64,000 nt of DNA from Planctomycetota bacterium (GTDB lineage Bacteria; Planctomycetota; B15-G4; SIAN01), in contig JANQQL010000001.1 of the NCBI GenBank assembly GCA_028289345.1, forward strand, positions 186,001 to 250,000, read 5' to 3'. Within the stretch, counting starts at the first letter, position 1, and each line of letters starts with the position of its first letter. A program made the position numbers and the translations under genes. A model generated the notes under the pieces. It was not told the DNA's origin. It searched no databases and was given only the letters and a program-made list of their open reading frames with translations. Shown one piece after another: positions 1 through 9,796 of this stretch.

Positions 1-2039
1 GCGGCATCGCGCAAGTCGACCGCAGCAAGGGGCAGCTGCCCTCTGGTTTGACCATCCAAGCTGCGGATTTCGGTCGTGCCGTTGTGGCCACCGATCAGGT
101 AGTCCGCACCTGCCACCCAGCGGAGCGGTCCGCTGCGTTCCATCTGGCACGGCGACTCCCGACGACCACGAATGTTGTAGAGCCGATGGTTGGGGGAATC
201 GGGACGACCACGGCGAAACAGCAGATGATGTCCACCAGGCGCGGCCATGGCGCCTTGGGGAAAGGAACGCAGCCGTCCATCTTCCACATCCAGCAATTGA
301 TCGACGCGCTTGCCCTCGTCATCGATCACTCCGACGAGCAAATGACGGCGGGCCGAGATCCAGCGCAAGGAGACAATTTCCCCGTCGATATCGAAGGAAT
401 CTCGAATGGGAGGCGCTTGGCGATCCGTCGCTTCGGGAGAAAGGTCAAACAGCTGGAGCATGCCGTCCCAACGCTCATCCCAAAGAGCCAACAAGGACGA
501 ATCTTCGGTCACGGCAAAGGTCTCGGGCTCGGGACTGAACAGAAAGGTCTCGACGTTGTTGCTCCGATCCGAGTCGGGGAACTGCTCTTCCGGATCGACG
601 ATCAAGCGCAACGGTTCTTCGAACAGGTCTTTCTGTTCGAACACGGCAACCCCCTGAGAGAACTTCAAAGTCTCCTTGCGGGTCCTGGCCTCGTACACGA
701 TCCACAAATCCACATCGGCGATTGGAAACCCGTTGCCCGGCGGTGGGTCCAGTCGAACCTGGGCTCGCAACTCGTAGCGATCTTCCTGAGGCCTGGCCCG
801 GACCGGCCCAAGCACCAGGTCAGGCGTCTTCCCACTGATCCAACGATAAAGCCGTTTGGTTCCCGTGTCGGCAAAGACCGGACGCACACCGCCTTCGCTG
901 CTGGCAGCGTCACGGATCGCGGCCCGCAATGTGGCAGATCCGTGAACCTGCTTGACAGCGATCCAACCGTTCAGAACCCGCGCATCGGAAGCACTCCTGC
1001 GCAAGTCTGCTTGAGCCATTCGTCGTAGCTCACTGTCCGCCTCGGGCACCGAGAGCAGAGCCACGATTTCGGGCAAACAGCTCAGCTCCGGAGGCAACGG
1101 TTGCTCGCGGTCTTGCAGCGCCGCCATAGTGAGGCAGCGCACCATCTCGTAAATCTGGTCGGGAGCCGGAGCGAACCAAAACCCGGGCCGCGGGCTCACC
1201 GGCAACGAAGCATCCAGGTTCGGGGCGAGAAGCAAATGCAACTGCGGAGGCAACCAACCCGGAAGAGCTTCCGCCACAATGCCGACGGCTTCTGTCAGCA
1301 AGTGCTCCGGCAGACTCGACGTGCTGGCAACTTCCAGGCGACACGAGTCCAGCTCCAGGGTCTCACTGCGAAGCGGCCCAGCGGCCCAACCTCGGAACGG
1401 TCCTTTGCCACGAAACAGCCGCCAAGCGGGATCGGGTTGATCGACTTCCTCGGGCAGCGGAAACACTGTCCACGAACTTTCCTCATCTCGCGGAACCCAA
1501 ACCTCCTGTTCGAAGCTCTTGATGCTTGGATCCACGACGGGAACACACTGCGAGTCTTCGAGAAACACCAGGGGCAGGGGACGACCGGGCTGGGTCGCGC
1601 TGACCCCCACCGCGGGCCCCCGATACTGGATTCGAAGACGGCCGATGCCGGATTCCTCGGACAGCTCCGCGGCGTAGTGTCGCAAGTCGCGGCCCGAGCG
1701 AAACACCGCAGTCAGCCCGGCGGTCTGCTCTTCATAGGACCGCTTTCCCACCATGACCGAATCGATGGTGAACGAGTCGGGGAGCAGAAAACGAATGCTT
1801 TCCGGGGAGGACTCATTCGCTGGCAGATCCGCGGACCAGTCGCCCACGATCATGAGCTGATCCGGGTCGAACACCAGTTTCGAACGCACGTTCTTGCAAG
1901 GGGTCCCGTCGAATCCTCCGAGAGAGGGCAGGGTGTCCGAGGCCAAAAGCGCCGGAAGGTCGTGGTGAACCTGAACGGCGACGAGGAACGCAAAGACACT
2001 GGCCAAGGCCCAAGCCGCGCGCCGAATCCGGAATCCCAT
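1..2039 (-). CDS. Hypothetical secreted/membrane-anchored protein with C-terminal propeller-like region (3' end truncated by window edge)
   Basis: Hand translation of the minus strand from ATG at 2039 stays open to position 1: MGFRIRRAAWALASVFAFLVAVQVHHDLPALLASDTLPSLGGFDG...LPLAAVDLRDA. Hydrophobic N-terminus. Absent from the ORF track because it runs off the edge. Confidence 0.8.
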   Translation of the reverse strand, partial: MGFRIRRAAWALASVFAFLVAVQVHHDLPALLASDTLPSLGGFDGTPCKNVRSKLVFDPDQLMIVGDWSADLPANESSPESIRFLLPDSFTIDSVMVGKRSYEEQTAGLTAVFRSGRDLRHYAAELSEESGIGRLRIQYRGPAVGVSATQPGRPLPLVFLEDSQCVPVVDPSIKSFEQEVWVPRDEESSWTVFPLPEEVDQPDPAWRLFRGKGPFRGWAAGPLRSETLELDSCRLEVASTSSLPEHLLTEAVGIVAEALPGWLPPQLHLLLAPNLDASLPVSPRPGFWFAPAPDQIYEMVRCLTMAALQDREQPLPPELSCLPEIVALLSVPEADSELRRMAQADLRRSASDARVLNGWIAVKQVHGSATLRAAIRDAASSEGGVRPVFADTGTKRLYRWISGKTPDLVLGPVRARPQEDRYELRAQVRLDPPPGNGFPIADVDLWIVYEARTRKETLKFSQGVAVFEQKDLFEEPLRLIVDPEEQFPDSDRSNNVETFLFSPEPETFAVTEDSSLLALWDERWDGMLQLFDLSPEATDRQAPPIRDSFDIDGEIVSLRWISARRHLLVGVIDDEGKRVDQLLDVEDGRLRSFPQGAMAAPGGHHLLFRRGRPDSPNHRLYNIRGRRESPCQMERSGPLRWVAGADYLIGGHNGTTEIRSLDGQTRGQLPLAAVDLRDA

Positions 2040-2224
2040 CGCTATCACCGCAGTCTCACGTCTTCCCAAAGGCTGTCTGACCGCCCAAGTCCGAGAACGC
2101 GAACCGAGGGTTGCCCCCATCACCGCTGGACCGCCCTCGTCGCCCCTCCAATTCCCGCCCCACTATTCTGCCCGCTCGGCAGGAGAAGCATCACTCTCAG
2201 CTTCGGATCCCGGTCCCTTCGAAT

Positions 2225-5200
2225 TCAAGGAATCCGCGGTCCCCCGAAGACTTCCCGACAAAGAGGGTCACGGGCAAGGATTCGTTTCCGCACTTTTTCC
2301 GAAGAGACTCCCTCCAAGCGGGCCAGCAAAAGCGTCCGCGCTTTCTCGAGGAACTCCGACGCTTGTTCTTGGTGCCCGGACTCGCGCAGCATCACCGAGT
2401 GCACGAAGTAGATCTCTGCCGCACGGCGGCGACGCACCCCCAAGGTGGAAACATCTTTGACGGCTTTGCGAGTGATGGCGAGTGCCCAGCGCAGTCGACC
2501 GAGGTCCCGGTAACACCAGGCGAGGGCCGCCTGCCCGCGGGCCTCCAAGCGAGCGGCAGCCAAGTCTCGAGCCTTGGCGATGGCCCGGCGGGCGTAGCGC
2601 ACCGCCTTCTTGACCGAGAAACGGCGCATCCGCGGCCATCGGTAAAGAAGTGCCAGGGCCCCCAGGGTGTGAACTTCCAGGTACTGGTCTTCGATACGGC
2701 GCGCCACGCGCAGGGTTCGCGCCAGGTCCCGGGCGGCCGCTTCGGGGTTGCCGCGACGCGCCTCGGTGTCGCCGCGGATGTACCATCCAATCCCGAGATG
2801 TCGGTAGTCGCCATCGGCTTCGGCCGATCCCAACGCGAGGTCCGCCGCTCGCAAGGCCTTGCGATCGTCACCCAGCTCTCGAAACAACCGAGCGGAGCTC
2901 AACAACAATCCCCGTTGCAACGGGCGGCGACCCAGGTTTCGTGCCAGGGCCCGACCTTCCCGCAGGAGGGAGCGAGCTTCGTCGAAACGTTCTAGCTCCA
3001 GCAGAAGATTGCCTCGCTCTTTGCAATAGCGAGCGCGCATGGCGGGCGAGGCCCCGGATTCGAACGCCGCCTCGGCCTGCTCGAGGGTCTCTGCGCACCC
3101 CTCTTCGTCACCGCGCCACAACAGCGACTCGGCCAGGTCCAAGAGGATCAGTCCGCGGGCCCCCTCCAGGCCGACGTTCGACGCGGCCACCAACGCGGCA
3201 CGCAGGTAGCTCTCTGCGGCCAAGAAGTGACCGGTGCGCGCACTGAAGCGTCCCAAACCATGGTACGCACGGCTGCGAAACTCCGAATCGTCCAAGAGCG
3301 TGGCCAAGCGGACCGCTTCGGAAAACGAATCCCACTCCAGGTCGGAGGCACCACGAAAGTGCGCGAACTCGCCTTGCAACAACAGCGCCTCGCACTGCTC
3401 GCGATGGAGCGGCGGATCCAGACGGGCCAATTCCACCGCGGACCGAGTCAAACGCAGGATCCGATCCGGCTCGCCTTCGACATTCAGCACCTCGACGGCC
3501 GGGCCCAGATGGTCAAGCAGCACCTGGCGATCACGTCCCAGATCCGCGTGCAAGGCGGCTTTCAATGAGCTGCGTGGAGGAGCGTCAAGCCCCGTGGCCT
3601 CCCGGTCGTAGTAGCGGGCAACCCGAGAGTGAATGGTCCGACGCCGCTGGAGCGAAGTGCTCGACAGAACGAACTGACGGAATGCGCCGTGGCGAAACCT
3701 GGCTTGGATTCCTCGCAAGGTGACGAAGATGTTCTCTCGCTGCAAGCTCGCAAACAAAGTTGCGAATGGAACGTCGGGCAGATCCAACACCTCCCGAAGA
3801 ACTGCAATGCGAAACGTTCCCCCCAACACCGAAGCCGCTTCGACCGCAAGTCTTGCCCGCCGCGACAGCCGTTCCCAGCGTCGCGCGAACAACTCTTCCA
3901 TCGTCTGAGGAAGGGCTCCCTTGAATCGCGACGACTGCAGTCGGTCCCAGTCCTGGGTGCGGCGAACGAGTTCGATCAACTCGAGGACCAGATAGGGGTT
4001 CCCATCGGTGGTGCTCCGGAGGCGGTCCGCCATGCCTCGGTCCACGGGAATCGGCAGAGCCAAGTCGAACAACATCGCCTCGATGTCAGGTACGGAAAGA
4101 TTCCCGAGGCCGAGCACTTCGCAGCGGGAGCGCAATCGCTTCAAGGACCGGTTCACTTCCGAGTCGACGGGTTCGTCCGTGCGCTGGGTCAGCAAGAGCA
4201 TCACTCGCTCCTGACCAGAAATGTCGCGCAAGGATTCCAGGAACTGGCGGGTCGCAGGATCGGCGTGATGGACCCCTTCCACCACCACAAACGTCGGCTC
4301 CTCCTGAGATATCCCGACCAGCAACTCGCGCAATAGCTCCGCCAAGTCCCGCGGAGGCGATCCGTTGTCCTCCTGATCCCCCAACAGGTGATCGGCGAGT
4401 CCTTCGCGACGCCGGAGTGACCCTCCCAAATAGTGATCCAGTCGTTCCATCGCACGGGCGCGGGCGGCTTTGGGACTGAGCCCTCGAATTCCCAACGCAT
4501 GGGTCAACATCACCTTCATCGGGTAGAGAGGCAACGGAACCGCCACCGGCGCGCACTGGGCGACCAAAAAGTACGCGCTCTTGCCGGTGTCCTCGAGCCA
4601 ACTCGCGTACTGATCGAGGAGCCGGGTCTTCCCCACTCCCGCTTCGCCTTCGATCCACCAGGAGCTCCCCTGCCCCGAACCGAGCAGTCGGTGGGCTGCT
4701 TCGCGCAGCTCCCCCATCTCCTTTGCTCGCCCAACCATGCGCGTCATGCGGCGCACCACGAGTTGACGACGCGAGCGCGAAATCATGGTGCTTTCTGCCG
4801 AGGTCGCGGCCAGCCACCAGTCCGACGTCTCGCCCTCTTCGAGAACGCGAGCCAAAGAATCCGCCCGAAAGAAACGGTCTTCCGGTCGTCGTTGGAGCAA
4901 CAACATCACCAGCTGTTCGAGAAAGTAGCTGGCTCCTGGCCGAACCACGGTCAGACTCGGCAAGTCGCGAGTCACCAACGCGGCCTGATAGACGTCGAAG
5001 CCTTCCTCCAATTCCGCTGCCAAGGGATGGACTCCGGCTGCCATCTCGAACATCACCAGCCCCAACGCGAACAGGTCACTGTTCTCCGTTGCCGGAGTTC
5101 CCTGAAGCTGTTCTGGCGCGGCGTAAGCCACGGTGCCCAGGAACCGACCCGCCGAGGTCGCGCCGGTCGGGATGGCAGTCCTCGCGCGGGGAGCACGAGG

Positions 5201-5752
5201 AACCTCTTCGTTCCCCAAGTGCTTGACGCGGGCCAAGCCGAAATCCACCAACTTGACGCGACCCGATTCGTCGACAAACAGGTTGGCCGGTTTCAGATCG
5301 CGGTGCACGATTCCCTTGGCATGCACGAACGCCAACGCCTCGGCAATCTGTCGACCGACCGATCGCACCATCGTCTCCGGAAGCACGCCACCTTCGTCCA
5401 GGACGTCACGCAACGATCGACCGTGCAGCAATTCTTGAACGATGAAATGGACCTGTTGCCCGTCGCTGCGGCGTACACGCCCCACTTCGTAGACCCGCGC
5501 GATCCCGGGATGGGCCGCGCCGAGCCCCACCCCGGCCTCTCGTTTGAATCGGCGAATCACCCCGGCATCCAGCGAGAATCGCTGATCCAGGACCTTCAAT
5601 GCCACTTCGGTCCCGGCGGCCAGGCCCCGGCGGCGGGTTTCGACGCGGGCACGGTACACCGCCCCCATCGCCCCCTTGCCCAACAGCTCCCCGATCCGAT
5701 AACCGCGGAGGGTGGCCGGCAACGAAGAGATCGAGTCATTCGAGTTCGCCAT
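2225..5752 (-). CDS. Ser/Thr protein kinase fused to AAA/STAND-type ATPase and TPR repeats
   Basis: 1175 aa ORF; GKGAMGAVYRA, IVHRDLKPANLFVD, VDFGLAR kinase motifs; EGEAGVGKTRLLDQ Walker A; long helical TPR-like C-terminus. Confidence 0.92.
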   Translation of the reverse strand: MANSNDSISSLPATLRGYRIGELLGKGAMGAVYRARVETRRRGLAAGTEVALKVLDQRFSLDAGVIRRFKREAGVGLGAAHPGIARVYEVGRVRRSDGQQVHFIVQELLHGRSLRDVLDEGGVLPETMVRSVGRQIAEALAFVHAKGIVHRDLKPANLFVDESGRVKLVDFGLARVKHLGNEEVPRAPRARTAIPTGATSAGRFLGTVAYAAPEQLQGTPATENSDLFALGLVMFEMAAGVHPLAAELEEGFDVYQAALVTRDLPSLTVVRPGASYFLEQLVMLLLQRRPEDRFFRADSLARVLEEGETSDWWLAATSAESTMISRSRRQLVVRRMTRMVGRAKEMGELREAAHRLLGSGQGSSWWIEGEAGVGKTRLLDQYASWLEDTGKSAYFLVAQCAPVAVPLPLYPMKVMLTHALGIRGLSPKAARARAMERLDHYLGGSLRRREGLADHLLGDQEDNGSPPRDLAELLRELLVGISQEEPTFVVVEGVHHADPATRQFLESLRDISGQERVMLLLTQRTDEPVDSEVNRSLKRLRSRCEVLGLGNLSVPDIEAMLFDLALPIPVDRGMADRLRSTTDGNPYLVLELIELVRRTQDWDRLQSSRFKGALPQTMEELFARRWERLSRRARLAVEAASVLGGTFRIAVLREVLDLPDVPFATLFASLQRENIFVTLRGIQARFRHGAFRQFVLSSTSLQRRRTIHSRVARYYDREATGLDAPPRSSLKAALHADLGRDRQVLLDHLGPAVEVLNVEGEPDRILRLTRSAVELARLDPPLHREQCEALLLQGEFAHFRGASDLEWDSFSEAVRLATLLDDSEFRSRAYHGLGRFSARTGHFLAAESYLRAALVAASNVGLEGARGLILLDLAESLLWRGDEEGCAETLEQAEAAFESGASPAMRARYCKERGNLLLELERFDEARSLLREGRALARNLGRRPLQRGLLLSSARLFRELGDDRKALRAADLALGSAEADGDYRHLGIGWYIRGDTEARRGNPEAAARDLARTLRVARRIEDQYLEVHTLGALALLYRWPRMRRFSVKKAVRYARRAIAKARDLAAARLEARGQAALAWCYRDLGRLRWALAITRKAVKDVSTLGVRRRRAAEIYFVHSVMLRESGHQEQASEFLEKARTLLLARLEGVSSEKVRKRILARDPLCREVFGGPRIP

Positions 5753-5865
5753 GCTCGTCCGCCACTCTCACCGTCGGTTCCCCTCTGCGCTTGACTTGCT
5801 CCCGAGCCGCCACCAGACTACCTTGTTTCCTCGTCCGATCTTCCTCTTCCCGTTGCTTGCCCGAA

Positions 5866-7284
5866 ATGACACTTCACCTTTACAACACCCAATCGAAAAA
5901 ACTGGAGGAGCTGGTTCCCCAGACCCCCGGGAAGGTCCGAATGTACAACTGCGGACCCACGGTGTACTCCTCGCCGCACATCGGGAACTTCCGCTCCTTT
6001 TTGGTCGCCGACTTGCTGCGTCGCTATCTCGAGTGGCGTGGTTTCGAAGTCCACCAAATCATGAACCTGACCGACGTTGGACATTTGACCAATGACGAAG
6101 AAGAGTCGGGCGAAGACAAGATGGAGGCCGCCTCACGGCGAGAGAAGAAAACCGCTTGGCAGATCGCGGAGTCCTACATCGAAGAGTTCTTCGCCGCTTG
6201 CCAGCTGTTGTCGCTGAGGCCGGCCCACGAGTACCCACGCGCCACCGATCATATCCAGGAAATGCAAGACATGATCTCCGCACTCTTGGAGCGTGGCTAT
6301 GCCTACACCACCGATCAAGGCAACGTCTACTTCGAAGTTTCCCGCTTCGCCTCCTATGGCAACCTATCAGGAAACAAGAGCGACGACTTGCTTGCGGGCG
6401 CGCGCATTGAAGTGAATCCCGAAAAGCGTGACCCCCGCGACTTTGCCTTGTGGAAGACCGACGACGCTCACCAGATGCAGTGGGACTCCCCCTGGGGACG
6501 GGGCTTTCCCGGCTGGCACATTGAATGCTCTGCCATGTCCCGCAAGTACTTGGGCGACACCCTCGACATCCACACCGGCGGGGAAGACAACATTTTCCCC
6601 CATCACGAATGCGAGATCGCCCAATCCGAATGCGCCAATGGTCAACCATTCGTGCGCCATTGGTTGCACGTCCGTCACTTGTTGGTCGACGGGGCGAAGA
6701 TGTCCAAGCGAGCCGGCACCTTTTTCACCTTGCAGGACCTGGCGGACAAGGGATACGGAGGGGACGCCGTGCGTTTGGCGTTGTTGAAAGTGCACTATCG
6801 GGAGCCGCTGAACTTCACCTTTTCCGTGCTGGACGAGACTCAGCGCAAAGCGGAGCGCTACCGGGACCTTCGAGACCGACTCCGAAAGGCCGCCCATGGC
6901 GACGCGGTTTCGGCAGAAACCCAAGAGTTTCTCGCCAGCGCTCGCCAGCGATTCCAGGAATCGATGGATGACGACATGAACGTCTCGGTTGGCCTCGCCG
7001 TGATCGACGAACTCGTCAGTGAGGCAAACCGTCGCAACCCACAAAGTGGCGAGGCCCAGGCATTTCTCGACCAGCTGCTCTCCCTGTGGGATGTGTTCGG
7101 ACTGCTGGAACAAGAAGCAGAGATTCAAGAAATGGATCCTGCTTTGCAGAAACTTCTGGACGAACGCGAGCAAGCGCGAGCCAACAAAGATTTCGAGGCG
7201 TCCGACCGCATTCGCGACGAGATCCGTGCCGCCGGCTTCGTCATCGTGGACACCCCGGAAGGACCGCAGCTGAAGCCGGCGTGA
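5866..7284 (+). CDS. cysS: Cysteine--tRNA ligase
   Basis: [18 protein letters not shown]...[19 protein letters not shown] (HIGH) and [10 protein letters not shown] (KMSKS). Start moved from ORF-track 5599 to ATG 5866. Confidence 0.97.
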   Translation: MTLHLYNTQSKKLEELVPQTPGKVRMYNCGPTVYSSPHIGNFRSFLVADLLRRYLEWRGFEVHQIMNLTDVGHLTNDEEESGEDKMEAASRREKKTAWQIAESYIEEFFAACQLLSLRPAHEYPRATDHIQEMQDMISALLERGYAYTTDQGNVYFEVSRFASYGNLSGNKSDDLLAGARIEVNPEKRDPRDFALWKTDDAHQMQWDSPWGRGFPGWHIECSAMSRKYLGDTLDIHTGGEDNIFPHHECEIAQSECANGQPFVRHWLHVRHLLVDGAKMSKRAGTFFTLQDLADKGYGGDAVRLALLKVHYREPLNFTFSVLDETQRKAERYRDLRDRLRKAAHGDAVSAETQEFLASARQRFQESMDDDMNVSVGLAVIDELVSEANRRNPQSGEAQAFLDQLLSLWDVFGLLEQEAEIQEMDPALQKLLDEREQARANKDFEASDRIRDEIRAAGFVIVDTPEGPQLKPA

Positions 7285-7609
7285 GCCCGAGCCCTCCCCC
7301 AGGGAATGACTGCCCACGAGTGAGGAAACATCCCTACCGGGAAACCAGCTCGTGTTCCGGACCAGCCTGTCCGACCCTCGTGGCGGGTTCGTAAGCACTC
7401 GAGGTCAACCCTCTTTTGAAGGGCGTCCCCGAACCTGTCCGCCCCCGCAGCGACCGTTTCATGATTGGCTCGCTCGACTCCTGTCTCAGATCAGCACGGA
7501 ATGCCAGTTGCTGGTCAAACGATCATCGCTCCAAGGGCACCTCGCAAGCCCCGGGGACACGAAAGTCATGAGCGGTCAGTGAAAGGACGCCTGCACGAGG
7601 ATCGATGAG

Positions 7610-9787
7610 ATGACCGCTGACCTCGAAGACCACGCCAAGAAAATTGGTCCGCTTGTTGGCTCCGTCTCTCCCGACAACCTCGCCAACCTTGACCCTCTCC
7701 TGCGCCCCTCCTCCATCGCCATCGTCGGGGCCTCTCACAAGCCGGGCCGAATTGGGAGCGAGATCCTGGCCAACCTGCAGCAAGGTGGATTTCAGGGCAA
7801 ACTCTTCCCCGTGCATCCTTCCGCTGAGTTCCTCGGATCGATGAAAGCCTATCCCACGGTCCTCGACATCCCGGACCACGTTGATCTGGCGGTCCTTGTG
7901 GTGCCCGCTCGGACCGTCTCGACTGTCGCCCGACAATGCGGGGAGAAAGGAGTGCGCGGCCTGGTCGTGATCAGCGCCGGCTTTCGCGAAGTGGGTGCTG
8001 CCGGAGAGTCTCTCGAAAAAGAACTCGCCGACGTCTGCCACGAGTATCACATGCGGATGATCGGGCCGAACTGTCTCGGGATCAACAACTCAAATCCCGA
8101 GGTTGCGATGAACGCAACCTTTGCTCCGGGAGCCCCCCTCCCCGGCGCGGTCGGGTTTCTTTCCCAGAGCGGTGCCCTGGGGGTTGCGGCTTGGACCGAA
8201 ATGCGGAAACGAGGCCTCGGCATCTCTCAGTTCATCTCCATTGGCAACGCCACCGACGTCACGGCCAACGACCTACTCGAGTACTGGAAGGGGGATCCGG
8301 GAACTTCCATCATTGCCATGTACCTGGAGAGTTTTCGAGATGCTCGCCGATTCCTCGGCCTGGCTCGCGCGACGACGCGCAGCAAACCCGTCCTGGTGGT
8401 CAAGTCGGGGCGCACACTGGCCGGGTCCCATGCAGCCAGCTCACACACGGGAGCACTGGGTGGAAGGGACCAGGCAGCGGATGCTCTCCTGCGTCAGACC
8501 GGAGTCATTCGAGCTCGCTCGACCAGCGACCTCATGGATCTCATTCAAGCCTTCAGCCAGTGCCCCGTCGCCCAAGGGAAACGGACCGCGATCCTCACCA
8601 ATGCCGGGGGTCCCGGGATTCTGGCCACCGACGCACTGATCGAACATGGATTGACGGTGGCAGAACTGCTTCCCGAGACCAGAACCGAGCTGCAGCGGAT
8701 GCTGCCCGCCGAGGCGAGTGTCGCCAACCCGGTCGACATGATCGCCGGCGCTTCGGCCGAGGCCTTCGGCACTTGTCTGGAATGCTTGGTGCTTGCCGAG
8801 GAGGTTGATCTCGTTCTGGTCGCATTTGTGCCGCCCGTCATGGTCAATCCGACCGACGTGGTGGAAGCTGTGACGAACGTCACGCGACTCAGCAACAAGC
8901 CCGTCCTCATGGTGTTGATGGCGGAAGGGCACCACTATGAAGAAATCCCTCGCCGATTTCCCGGAAGCCCTCCGCTCTACCGCTACCCAGAGACCGCCGC
9001 CTACGTGGCCTCGGAACTGGTGAAGTGGAGCGAGAGGCGCTCCACCAAACGCGGGAACATTCCGGAATTCGCCGCCCATCGTCAGGCGGTTCGGCAGATC
9101 CTCGAGCAGGGGGAACCCGGCCAGTATCTCGAGGCGGAACAGGCATTCCGGTTGATCGATGCTTATGGAATTCCAGTCACCCCTTGGGCCACCGGACCCA
9201 CTCCGAGCGAAACCCTGGAAAACTCTCGTGGCCTGACATACCCGGTGGCGGTCAAGTTGGTGTCGGCGGCATTGGTGCACAAGAGTGACGTTGGCGGTGT
9301 CATCCTCGACGTTCCCGACACCGAATCTCTTCGAGAGGCCCTCGAGTCTCTTTCCCAATTGGCAGCTGCGTGGCAGGTGGAGCCACGCTTCCTCGTCCAA
9401 CAAATGGTCTTCGGGGAAAGGGAAGTCATCCTGGGTATGACCACGGATCCAGTCGTCGGCCCGCTCATGCTCTTCGGCATGGGAGGGAAATACGTCGAAG
9501 TGCTGCGTGACGTGACCCTCCACGTACACCCACTCACCGATTCCCAAGCAACAGAAATGGTCAAGTCGATCCGTGGCTATGACATCCTGCGTGGAGTCCG
9601 AGGGGAGGAACCGGTCGCTTTTGACGCTCTCACGGACTCGCTCTTGCGTCTCTCGGCGCTCATCACGGATTTCCCCCAGATCGCAGAGATGGACCTCAAT
9701 CCCATGCGTCTTGGAGGACGTCCGGAAGACTGCTTGGTGGTCGACGCACGCATTCGCTTGCACCAAAGCCCGACGGCTTCGGACTGA
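7610..9787 (+). CDS. Acetate--CoA ligase (ADP-forming)-type acyl-CoA synthetase, fused alpha/beta subunits
   Basis: 725 aa; CoA-binding N-terminus (SSIAIVGASHKPGRIGSEI), SSHTGALGG phospho-His motif, LTNAGGPGILATD, C-terminal ATP-grasp (PVAVKLVSAALVHKSDVGGVIL). Confidence 0.9.
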   Translation: MTADLEDHAKKIGPLVGSVSPDNLANLDPLLRPSSIAIVGASHKPGRIGSEILANLQQGGFQGKLFPVHPSAEFLGSMKAYPTVLDIPDHVDLAVLVVPARTVSTVARQCGEKGVRGLVVISAGFREVGAAGESLEKELADVCHEYHMRMIGPNCLGINNSNPEVAMNATFAPGAPLPGAVGFLSQSGALGVAAWTEMRKRGLGISQFISIGNATDVTANDLLEYWKGDPGTSIIAMYLESFRDARRFLGLARATTRSKPVLVVKSGRTLAGSHAASSHTGALGGRDQAADALLRQTGVIRARSTSDLMDLIQAFSQCPVAQGKRTAILTNAGGPGILATDALIEHGLTVAELLPETRTELQRMLPAEASVANPVDMIAGASAEAFGTCLECLVLAEEVDLVLVAFVPPVMVNPTDVVEAVTNVTRLSNKPVLMVLMAEGHHYEEIPRRFPGSPPLYRYPETAAYVASELVKWSERRSTKRGNIPEFAAHRQAVRQILEQGEPGQYLEAEQAFRLIDAYGIPVTPWATGPTPSETLENSRGLTYPVAVKLVSAALVHKSDVGGVILDVPDTESLREALESLSQLAAAWQVEPRFLVQQMVFGEREVILGMTTDPVVGPLMLFGMGGKYVEVLRDVTLHVHPLTDSQATEMVKSIRGYDILRGVRGEEPVAFDALTDSLLRLSALITDFPQIAEMDLNPMRLGGRPEDCLVVDARIRLHQSPTASD

Positions 9788-9796
9788 TCGGACGGA

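Noticed and set aside
1101-2411. 436 aa + strand ORF (and 48-1028 +)
   Set aside because: Antisense to the edge-truncated minus-strand CDS and to the kinase end; no signal or domain features.
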